Shown here: piece after piece, positions 28,946 to 35,610 of the stretch
How the letters are laid out: the number at the start of each line of letters is the position of its first letter
How positions within the stretch are numbered: the stretch's first letter is position 1
DNA from: Acidovorax radicis N35
Lineage (GTDB): Bacteria > Pseudomonadota > Gammaproteobacteria > Burkholderiales > Burkholderiaceae_C
NCBI RefSeq assembly: GCF_000204195.1
Contig: NZ_AFBG01000016.1
Coordinates: forward strand, 88,278 to 152,277
Direction of reading: 5' to 3'
DNA length: 64,000 nucleotides
Position numbers and translations under genes: made by a program
The notes under the pieces: generated by a model
The model's input: only the letters and a program-made list of their open reading frames with translations
Told to the model about the DNA's origin: nothing
Databases searched by the model: none

Positions 28946-29554
28946 TCAACGCCCGGCCAGCAGCGCCCGCACGTTTTCATCCATCGGCACCGCATAGTTG
29001 TGCGCAGCCACCACGGTGTTGCCCACCGGGTTCACCAGCTTGAGGCTGATGTACACCACCGACGTGGACACCGCATACGTGCCCACCACCACGGCCTGCG
29101 CGTCCTGCGCCTGGCTCACCTCGCGCACCTCGCGCGAGAGCAGCAGCTCGCCCTGGTCGCGCTGCAGCAACAGGTTCTCGCGCAGTTTCACCTCGGTCAC
29201 CTTCAGGCCCCGGTGCACCATGCGGCCCGCGATCTGCTCGGAGAAGATACGGCCCAGCCGCGATGACTCAGTGAGCCGGTCCACACTGACCAGCGTGGCC
29301 ACCAGCACGGGCTGGTTGGCGTCCAGCGGTGCGTATTGCAGCAACGCATCGGTGGCGCGGTCGTTCAGCTCGATGAGGTTGCTGCGCGATATTCCGCCCG
29401 CCCGGTCACCGTAGTAGTAGCTGTGCATCGGGTTGGTCACGCAGCCCTGCAGCAGGCCCATTGCCACGAATGCCACCAACGAGAACGCCACAGCGGGCGC
29501 CCAGGTCGGCGCCCGGGTCGGCACCCTGTCGCAGAAGGATGGCCGGGCCGTCAT
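28946..29554 (-). CDS. FlgO-family outer membrane lipoprotein
   Basis: 202 residues from ATG 29554, which overlaps the upstream stop (ATGA). A lipobox LLQGC ends the export signal. The rest (NLIELNDRATDALLQY, VLVATLVSVDRLTESSRLGR, EVKLRENLLLQRDQGELLLS) matches the FlgO family, proteins needed for flagellar stability or motility in Vibrio. The location next to flhDC, convergent, supports a flagellar role. Confidence 0.78.
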   Translation of the reverse strand: MTARPSFCDRVPTRAPTWAPAVAFSLVAFVAMGLLQGCVTNPMHSYYYGDRAGGISRSNLIELNDRATDALLQYAPLDANQPVLVATLVSVDRLTESSRLGRIFSEQIAGRMVHRGLKVTEVKLRENLLLQRDQGELLLSREVREVSQAQDAQAVVVGTYAVSTSVVYISLKLVNPVGNTVVAAHNYAVPMDENVRALLAGR

Positions 29555-30309
29555 GGTGCAACCACCCGCCAGGTTTTCACGGGCGTGGGCGGCGGGGGTG
29601 CGGGCGGGGGCGGTGGGGGCATCTCGGGCGCCTTGGTCTTGTAGAGCACCGAATCCTCCTGCTCGATGTAGTACACATCGGCGGTGCGCGCCAGATAGCG
29701 GTCCCCGCCCTCCAGCGACGTGGTGATCAGCACCTCGGTGCGCGTGGGGCCGCCTGCGGCCGGCCCGCTGATGGCGTACTGCGTGAGGTCGGTCACCAGG
29801 CCCAGGGCCGTGACACCGGCCAGCATCGAGCCCGCGCTCTGGTGGTACAGGTACCAGTCGCGCGCCACGCCCACGCCCAGCGCCAGGCGCGTCCAGGGCA
29901 AGGGGCCCATGCTGTTGACCCGCGCCTCGTGCTGCACCAGCTGCGTCTCGAACGTCATGGTGACCGCCGTAGGCTGGGTGGACAACGTCACGCCCTTGTC
30001 CAGCAGCCGCGTGATCAGCAGCTTGCGAAACCCGTTGTTGAAGCTCGTATCGCCCGCGGACGGCGCCACATAGATGGGGTACTCACCCGCAGGCCAGGCG
30101 CTGATCTTGCCGGCCACGCGGCTGGCCACGTCGTCGGCCAGCACATCCCAGTGGTGCACGGCGCGCGCCTTTTTCTGGTCGCTGACGGGGTAGTTGTCGG
30201 CACGCGGCACGTCCAGGGACGAGCAGCCCCCCAGCAGCAGCACGGCCGCCACGGCGGCGGTGGCAGCCGCCCAGAACGGCACCCGGGCGAGGGATCGGTG
30301 GTGTTTCAT
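29551..30309 (-). CDS. Putative lipoprotein, FlgO-linked
   Basis: 252 residues from ATG 30309. A lipobox LLGGCSS near residues 26-31 predicts a lipid-anchored envelope protein. The middle contains DWYLYHQSAGSMLAGVTALG, a possible hydrophobic segment, and the C terminus is a proline-rich tail (repeated PPPP). No family could be named. It is coupled to the FlgO-like gene by ATGA. Confidence 0.7.
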   Translation of the reverse strand: MKHHRSLARVPFWAAATAAVAAVLLLGGCSSLDVPRADNYPVSDQKKARAVHHWDVLADDVASRVAGKISAWPAGEYPIYVAPSAGDTSFNNGFRKLLITRLLDKGVTLSTQPTAVTMTFETQLVQHEARVNSMGPLPWTRLALGVGVARDWYLYHQSAGSMLAGVTALGLVTDLTQYAISGPAAGGPTRTEVLITTSLEGGDRYLARTADVYYIEQEDSVLYKTKAPEMPPPPPPAPPPPTPVKTWRVVAP

Positions 30310-30513
30310 GCGCACGAGCCCCTGGTAGTGGTGGTATTGAAGGTGACGGCGAAAAGGTGCATGCGGTCCAATGGCATTGCGCCATCCTAGTGGGGGGAGG
30401 CAGCGGCCATCGGCCAATAAGCGCCGGATTTGCATCGCACTTTGGCGGCGCCCCCTGCACAGCAGGGGTGGGCACCTACACAACCCCGGCAACACCTGCC
30501 GCACAATCCGCGC

Positions 30514-31923
30514 ATGACCGCGCCCGCCGCCCCCCCGTTGCCGCCCAACTCATCCCCCGCCCCGCTCGCGGCCGAGCCCGCACCGGAGGCCACGCCGGCA
30601 ACCAGCAGCCCCGGCGCAGGCACGCCGCACCCACCGGCGCCACCATCGCTGGCCCCCACGGCCCAGCCCGCCCCTCCCCCACCAGCCACACCCGAAACCA
30701 CGGCAACCGCCACCGGGGCCACCACTGCCCAGGCGCCCGCGCAGGCTACCGCCGCGCCCACCCCCCACCCCGATGCGGCCGCCACCGCATCCACCCCCGC
30801 CAGCGCATTCCTCCCCGGCCCGCTCATGCTCCACATGCCCGTGGACGTGCGCAACCTCTCGCTCGCGCTGCTGGCGCTGTTTGCCAGCGTGGCCCTGCTC
30901 CACTGGGCCAGCGCCGTGTTCATCCCCATCATGCTCAGCCTGCTGCTCACCACCGCCCTGCGGCCCGTGGTGGAAGTCTTGCGGCGCTGTTATGTGCCCC
31001 GCTGGCTGGGGGCGGGTGTGTTGCTGATCGCCATCGTGTTTGGCTTGGCCAGCGCCGCCTGGTCGCTGAGCGACGGCGCCGCGCAACTGGTGGACTCGCT
31101 GCCCGTGGCCGCCAAGAAGGTGCGCGACAGCATCAAGGCGCGCAGCGGCGCCAGCAGCCCGCTCGACACCATGCAAAAGGCCGCCACGCAGATCGAACAG
31201 GCCGCCAACGAAAACAGCGCCGCCGCCAGCCCACCCCGGCGCGGCGTGCAGCGCGTGGTGGTAGAGCGCCCCCCCTTCAACATCCGCGACTACCTGTGGA
31301 GCGGCACCATGGGGCTCATGTCTGCGCTGGGGCAGCTCACGGTGGTGGTGTTTCTCACCTTCTTTGCGCTGGCCTCAGGCAACCTGTTTCGCAGCAAGCT
31401 GCTGCGCATCGCGGGCACCAGCCTGGAGCGGCGCAAGGTCACCATCCACGTGCTGGAAGACATCACCAACCAGATCCAGCGCTACCTGATGGTGCAGGTG
31501 TTCACCAGCGTGCTGGTGGGTGTGGCCACCGGCCTTGCCTACTGGGCCCTGGGCCTGGAGAACGCCGCCGTGTGGGGCGTGGTGGCCGGGGTGCTCAACC
31601 TCGCACCCTACATCGGCTCGGCCCTGGTCACGGGCGCATCGGCCCTGGTGGCCTTCCTGCAGTTCGGCACCCTGGACATGGCCCTGGCCATCGGCGGCGC
31701 ATCCATGGTCATCCACACGCTGGTGGGCAACCTGCTCACCCCCTGGCTCACCAGCCGCACCAGCAGCATGAGCCCCGTGGCCGTGTTCGTCAGCGTGCTC
31801 GCCTGGGGCTGGCTGTGGGGCCTGTGGGGCCTGCTGCTGGGCATCCCGGTGATGATGGCCGTGAAGGCCGTCTGCGACCGGGTGGAGGATTTGAAGGCGG
31901 TGGGGGAGTTGCTGGGGGATTGA
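30514..31923 (+). CDS. AI-2E/PerM family membrane transporter
   Basis: 469 residues from ATG 30514. The first ~105 residues are a low-complexity Ala/Pro/Thr stretch, much longer than usual for the family. Then there are seven to eight helices, with the PerM/AI-2E pattern FIPIMLSLLLTTALRPVVE near the start and GVVAGVLNLAPYIGSALVTG, then VGNLLTPWLTSR, near the end. Family substrates vary (AI-2, Na+/H+, others), so the solute is unknown. The start could also lie inside the low-complexity stretch, although ATG 30514 is the first plausible one. Confidence 0.83.
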   Translation: MTAPAAPPLPPNSSPAPLAAEPAPEATPATSSPGAGTPHPPAPPSLAPTAQPAPPPPATPETTATATGATTAQAPAQATAAPTPHPDAAATASTPASAFLPGPLMLHMPVDVRNLSLALLALFASVALLHWASAVFIPIMLSLLLTTALRPVVEVLRRCYVPRWLGAGVLLIAIVFGLASAAWSLSDGAAQLVDSLPVAAKKVRDSIKARSGASSPLDTMQKAATQIEQAANENSAAASPPRRGVQRVVVERPPFNIRDYLWSGTMGLMSALGQLTVVVFLTFFALASGNLFRSKLLRIAGTSLERRKVTIHVLEDITNQIQRYLMVQVFTSVLVGVATGLAYWALGLENAAVWGVVAGVLNLAPYIGSALVTGASALVAFLQFGTLDMALAIGGASMVIHTLVGNLLTPWLTSRTSSMSPVAVFVSVLAWGWLWGLWGLLLGIPVMMAVKAVCDRVEDLKAVGELLGD

Positions 31924-32132
31924 GGGGCCGGGTGGGCGGTCAGGCTGTCGCCCAGTGGGCGGCTGTGTTCTACCGTGATGCTGCGGTTGCTGGTCCATTT
32001 CACCAAGGCAACCAATGCAAGGCCGGGCAACGCTGGGGACGCTGGCGTGTGACTTGTAATCTGGCCCCGGCAAAGACGAGGACCAAGGCCAGCAGGGTGT
32101 GGAGCCTGCTGGCCTTGCCGGGTTTGGAGCCA

Positions 32133-32176
32133 AATTGGCCGCTAGCGCTTGATAGACAGGCGCTACCAGCTATCAA
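32133..32176. repeat. AGCGCT palindromic repeat at the edge of the Rhs island
   Basis: CCGCTAGCGCTTGATAGACA followed by GGCGCTACCAGCTATCAATTT; a second half-arm, ATAGCTGCC, follows at about 32191-32199. It lies about 210 bases after the PerM gene and just outside the toxin island. Confidence 0.8.
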
Positions 32177-32233
32177 TTTAGGAGTTTTCAATAGCTGCCA
32201 ACCAAACCCCGGTGGGGAGTGTTGCGCGGTTGA

Positions 32234-32325
32234 GGCAAAAGGCAAGACCTGACCCTAATAAGTAACTGTGCCACGGCCACGGGACAGGGTGCTCTACCAG
32301 GTGGGCGCGCACCCTGTTCAGCTCC
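32234..32325 (-). mobile_element. Decayed remnant of a REP-type transposase element
   Basis: Bases 32234-32255 match 22 of the 23 bases of the terminal repeat of the intact element at 34222-35231 (GGCAAAAGGCAAGACCTGAC plus CC). Bases 32263-32325 match 34725-34787, inside the transposase gene, with about five differences over 63 bases (identical across TGCTCTACCAGGTGGGCGCG and beyond). Everything else of the element is lost. It marks the outer border of the displaced toxin modules. Confidence 0.82.
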
Positions 32326-32351
32326 TTGAGAATGCAATAGGTGTCACGGAT

Positions 32352-32579
32352 TCAGTCTGAGTTTGGCCCCTTCTTTGTCCCCACTTCCTCAGACTCTTTC
32401 GAGCTAGAGTTGACTCCTTGCGCCAAGACTAATGCGGCCAACACGCACAGTCCACTTAAGATCAGCAATGTGACATCAACCCACATCGGGGCTACTGCTG
32501 TGAACACTCTTTGCATTATCAGGAGTACTGCGCCAACCAATAGAAAAAGCAGTCCAGCTATTTGTCGAGGAGTTTTCAT
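32352..32579 (-). CDS. Two-helix membrane protein, putative immunity for Rhs module 3
   Basis: 75 residues from ATG 32579, overlapping the stop of the upstream Rhs tip module in ATGA. Two membrane helices (about 8-27 and 34-55, IAGLLFLLVGAVLLIMQ and VDVTLLILSGLCVLAALVLA) are followed by a charged tail. The tight coupling to a polymorphic toxin tip is the normal arrangement for an immunity gene. A membrane location fits a membrane-acting toxin. No family name; the role is inferred. Confidence 0.6.
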   Translation of the reverse strand: MKTPRQIAGLLFLLVGAVLLIMQRVFTAVAPMWVDVTLLILSGLCVLAALVLAQGVNSSSKESEEVGTKKGPNSD

Positions 32580-33151
32580 TTGGCCTCGCAAACCGGAGGT
32601 TTGATCTCGCAATGCTCAAGCAATGGACCGATTGCATAACCAAGTGAACTAACGGCAGTAACTGGGTTGGTGAAAACGGAAACACCGCGCACAATCCAAC
32701 TCATGGCTCGCGCCCCTGCGCCCAATTGCAGCGCAACTTTAGGTACTTGATTAGCAACCGTATTGCCAGCGACGGCGCCACCGCCCTTCACCACAACACC
32801 TACACCCAAGATGCACGCAGTGCTGTAGGTCTTTGTTTCGCTGAAGTATGGACCAGGCAAACCAGCAGCAGCCAAACCAGCCGCACACATGGGATCCGTC
32901 GAACCATCACAAATACCTCGCTTGGTAATAGTGAAGTTTGGGTCGTATTTATCACCGTCTCGGCCATAGGGTATCCCTGCAACACGGTCCGCCATCGCAC
33001 TGATGCCATCAAGGCCCTGCGGATCAATCATGCTCAGCGGATTGCCCCCCACATAGGTAAACGGATTCCACCCCCCATCCAACCCAATGGGATCCCCCTG
33101 CGTATACCGCCCCGTCCTGCTGTCATAGCTGCGGTGGTAGTTGTAGTGCAC
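32576..33151 (-). CDS. Displaced Rhs C-terminal module 3 (orphan tip)
   Basis: 191 residues from GTG 33151; the frame stays Rhs-like a little upstream (..CDSETNV). It begins with the end of an Rhs core (HYNYHRSYDSRTGRYTQGDP, then IGLDGGWNPF and NPLSMIDPQGL) and switches after DPQGL to a unique tip (about 145 residues) with two hydrophobic Gly/Ala/Val stretches and four scattered Cys. No known catalytic motif is seen; a membrane-damaging toxin is possible. There is no start region of its own, so it is probably silent unless recombined onto an Rhs gene. Confidence 0.72.
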   Translation of the reverse strand: MHYNYHRSYDSRTGRYTQGDPIGLDGGWNPFTYVGGNPLSMIDPQGLDGISAMADRVAGIPYGRDGDKYDPNFTITKRGICDGSTDPMCAAGLAAAGLPGPYFSETKTYSTACILGVGVVVKGGGAVAGNTVANQVPKVALQLGAGARAMSWIVRGVSVFTNPVTAVSSLGYAIGPLLEHCEIKPPVCEAK

Positions 33152-33203
33152 ATTCGTCTCGCTGTCGCACTGGGCAGTTCCGTCAGTCGTCTTGTTTGCA
33201 TTC

Positions 33204-33815
33204 CTATGGGTTGGAGTTGAGATATTCTTCCGCTTGCCAACACCCGAGTTGAGATGATTTTCTCATCATTTCTTTTACATGCCGTCGCGATTCCGCCGCA
33301 TCGGAAGTATTCTCCAGAAATAACGCCGCATAGTAAATGGCCAGCGGCCATTCTGCCTTAACGGCCTCGTTTAACCAGTACAGTTCTAAATCAGAATCTC
33401 GTTTTTGCCCGCAGTCTCCGTGGGCGAATATCCGCGACAAATGAAATTGAGCCTCTGCGCATCCTTCCTCGGCCAACTGCAAGAACAGGGAAAAAGCACG
33501 AGAATTATCAACGGGCGCCCCGTCACCAAATTGCAATAAATAGGCCAATTTAAGTCTATATTCTGCAATTCCAGCGGTCGCCCTGGATTCAATTATCTGG
33601 ACATATCGTCGCTTGTACCGAACTGCCGCGAGCTCATCTTTTTCAACCCCATCGCCGTCCCGAAAAATTAGTGACAGGTAGAGAAATGCCTCCTCACAAT
33701 CGCTTTTGGCCAACTCTAAAAATTGCGTCAAAGCAATAGACATTCTGTCAGTCTCGTAGCTGTCGACTGCAGCACGAAGTAATTCCGCTTGGCTTGCTGG
33801 GTCTTCGTTAGTCAT
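33204..33815 (-). CDS. Sel1-like repeat protein, putative immunity for Rhs module 2
   Basis: 203 residues from ATG 33815, chosen because it overlaps the module 2 stop in ATGA. Helical pairs resembling Sel1/TPR repeats are visible (EEAFLYLSLIFRDGDGVEKD; AEAQFHLSRIFAHGDCGQKR; LAIYYAALFLENTSDA). Sel1-type proteins are frequent immunity partners of polymorphic toxins. The GC content is visibly lower than in surrounding core genes, a sign of acquisition. It ends within about 15 bases of the module 3 Rhs sequence. Confidence 0.68.
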   Translation of the reverse strand: MTNEDPASQAELLRAAVDSYETDRMSIALTQFLELAKSDCEEAFLYLSLIFRDGDGVEKDELAAVRYKRRYVQIIESRATAGIAEYRLKLAYLLQFGDGAPVDNSRAFSLFLQLAEEGCAEAQFHLSRIFAHGDCGQKRDSDLELYWLNEAVKAEWPLAIYYAALFLENTSDAAESRRHVKEMMRKSSQLGCWQAEEYLNSNP

Positions 33816-34198
33816 TCGCACACATCGCCGAGGTTATTCAGGAAATCTGCATTACACGTCTCTTCATAGCTATTCGACATGAGAGCGCCAAATAGTGTGC
33901 CACCCAGGGTCAAATACCGAGCTCTAATTCTTGGAAGTCGTTCAGGACGGTGATGAAAAACTTCTCTGGCAGCCTTGGAGAGGTACTTCGTTTCGTTAGG
34001 ATTCAAACTTTTGCAGACCTTGAGTTCCTTCTTAGTGAAATTACCCTCTGGATCAAGCGCCTTATTGTTCGTGACATCCCAACGTTTATTCGGATCATCA
34101 TTTATGTGTACATGATATGCCGTTTTCCCATCTACTTGGGTCGTGTGCTCACCGTAGTTGGTGCCGCCTTTTGGCATAGGGTTAGCATGAAATTCCAC
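33812..34198 (-). CDS. Displaced Rhs C-terminal module 2 (tip fragment)
   Basis: 128 residues if started at GTG 34198; in-frame sequence continues a few codons upstream (PYKKDG) until a stop next to the inverted repeat of the transposase element. The text is KDGVEFHANPMPKGGTNYGE, then HTTQVDGKTAYHVHINDDPN, and resembles toxin tips found at Rhs C termini; several His and Asp could form a nuclease-like site, but no family is certain. It has no Rhs core left: the core was cut off at the element boundary. AT-rich compared with the core genome. Confidence 0.6.
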   Translation of the reverse strand: MEFHANPMPKGGTNYGEHTTQVDGKTAYHVHINDDPNKRWDVTNNKALDPEGNFTKKELKVCKSLNPNETKYLSKAAREVFHHRPERLPRIRARYLTLGGTLFGALMSNSYEETCNADFLNNLGDVCE

Positions 34199-34221
34199 AC
34201 CGTCCTTTTTGTACGGTCAAA

Positions 34222-35231
34222 GGGGTCAGGTCTTGCCTTTTGCCCCAACCCCTTCAGATAAGCACTACTCAGAACCAGCCAATATCGCAGCCCGATGTGC
34301 CGACACGATACGGCTGACACGCGACACGGACAAGCCCAATTGGCGCGCGATCTCTGACAGGCTGATTTGTGACGCGTAGTGCGCCTGCACCAAGGCCCGA
34401 TCCCGCGTGGGGCACTCGGCAAGCCAGTCTTGCAGGCTCTTGGGGCTGGCACGCTGTTGTTTGGGGATTTCTTTGGCGCTCACGGCGCGGTCACTGGCCA
34501 GCGCCTGCATGCGCAGCACGAAGTCTTCATTGCCCAGATACATTTGCTGGCGCAAGCCCTGGGCCCAAAGTTGAACCCCCTGCCCCGCTTGCACCAACGC
34601 GACATAAGCCTGGGCCGCCTGAGCCCTTGCCTGTGCATCCTGTGCATCGCGCCCCAGCAGATAGCCCCACACGGCCTGGGCATCCAGCCAATCAGGCGCA
34701 GGGCTCAGACCCGCCAGCGCGTGGTAACTGCACCACGGCCACTGGGCAGGATGCTCTACCAGGTGGGCGCGCACCCTGTTCAGCTCCACATAGCGGCACA
34801 CCTCCAGAAGGTAGGCATCCCGGTCCACCAGGATGGCTTTGAACCGCCCTTGAAAAAGATGCCCCACCTTGCCGTGGCGCCGATTAAAGCGCTGGGTATA
34901 GACACCATTGATATGGCGCATCAAAAGCGACAAGTTCGGTTGCCGGGTGTGCAGCACAAAGTGGTAGTGGTTGTCCATAAAGCACCAAGCCACTGCACAT
35001 GCATCAAAGCGATGCAGCGCTTGGTCCAAAACGCTCAACAGGTCTTCACGGTCAACGTCACCCACAAAGATGGGTTCACGCCGGTCTCCCCGCGAAGTCA
35101 CGTGATACACCGCACCTGGAAACTCGATTCGCAGGGGTCTTGCCATGTTCAAGCCTTTGGAAACTCACTGATCAATCTGATGGTGCGAGAGAGTTTCTAT
35201 GGGTTGATGGCAAAAGGCAAGACCTGACCCC
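34222..35231 (-). mobile_element. REP-type transposase element with perfect 23-bp inverted repeats
   Basis: GGGGTCAGGTCTTGCCTTTT plus GCC (34222-34244) is the exact reverse complement of GGCAAAAGGCAAGACCTGAC plus CCC (35209-35231). The 1,010-base unit encloses one transposase gene. It sits between Rhs-linked gene 1 (ACP-like) and module 2. A degenerate second copy is at 32234-32325. Confidence 0.85.
34265..35146 (-). CDS. REP-associated tyrosine transposase (RAYT, Y1 HUH type)
   Basis: 293 residues from ATG 35146; a TTG at 35152 is the alternative. The start PLRIEFPGAVYHVTSRGDRR is the family signature. The HUH metal motif is DNHYHFVLH. The catalytic Tyr helix is DRDAYLLEVCRYVELNRVRA. A C-terminal helix-turn-helix (SLSEIARQLGLSVSRVSRIV) is added. 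RAYTs cut and join single-stranded DNA at REP hairpins and are usually single domesticated copies. It looks intact. Confidence 0.92.
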   Translation of the reverse strand: MARPLRIEFPGAVYHVTSRGDRREPIFVGDVDREDLLSVLDQALHRFDACAVAWCFMDNHYHFVLHTRQPNLSLLMRHINGVYTQRFNRRHGKVGHLFQGRFKAILVDRDAYLLEVCRYVELNRVRAHLVEHPAQWPWCSYHALAGLSPAPDWLDAQAVWGYLLGRDAQDAQARAQAAQAYVALVQAGQGVQLWAQGLRQQMYLGNEDFVLRMQALASDRAVSAKEIPKQQRASPKSLQDWLAECPTRDRALVQAHYASQISLSEIARQLGLSVSRVSRIVSAHRAAILAGSE

Positions 35232-35258
35232 ACCGACCCCTTGACCCCACCGACCCCT
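35225..35258. repeat. Tandem 17-bp repeat beside the transposase element
   Basis: TGACCCCACCGACCCCT occurs twice in perfect tandem (35225-35241 and 35242-35258), beginning inside the right terminal repeat of the element. It could be a target-site or slippage product at the element junction. Confidence 0.75.
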
Positions 35259-35284
35259 TCAATCCCATTGGCATCTACCATGCA

Positions 35285-35602
35285 TCATCGAAGACCAAGC
35301 AAATTTACGACCTCTTTTGGATTAACATAATAGCAGCGCACCATGTGATTGCAATAATCTGCGATTGTATTAATAACAAGCGCGCCGCTATTTATTTCAG
35401 TCGTGATTTTTCGATTGGCAACATCTCGGATGTCATCGTTTAATTGATCAAACTCACTGCGCAAAAAATCAGAAACTCGTGCGGATTGGAAATCGCTCGC
35501 GAAATTCATGTCTGGCCTAATCTCTTCAATTGCCAAGCCAAAAATTTCCGCAATTCTCGCTCGAGCGTGCAAACAAATAACTTCTTCAGACACGGGGGGC
35601 AT
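35285..35602 (-). CDS. Small ACP-like protein directly downstream of rhs (putative immunity or partner)
   Basis: 105 residues from ATG 35602, eight bases after the rhs stop, with AGAGG seven bases upstream of the ATG. The pattern RIAEIFGLAIEEIRPDMNFA, then SDFQSARVSDFLRSEFDQLN and INTIADYCNHM, follows the helix layout of acyl carrier proteins, but the DSL serine that carries phosphopantetheine is replaced (SARVS region), so it cannot be a normal carrier. The position is that of an immunity gene for the Rhs tip. The ACP likeness is my reading only. Confidence 0.55.
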   Translation of the reverse strand: MPPVSEEVICLHARARIAEIFGLAIEEIRPDMNFASDFQSARVSDFLRSEFDQLNDDIRDVANRKITTEINSGALVINTIADYCNHMVRCYYVNPKEVVNLLGLR

Positions 35603-35610
35603 TGATACCT

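Noticed and set aside
32341..32604. 87-codon plus-strand frame opposite the module 3 immunity gene
   Set aside because: Shadow of the minus-strand membrane protein, which has ATGA coupling and two clear membrane helices.
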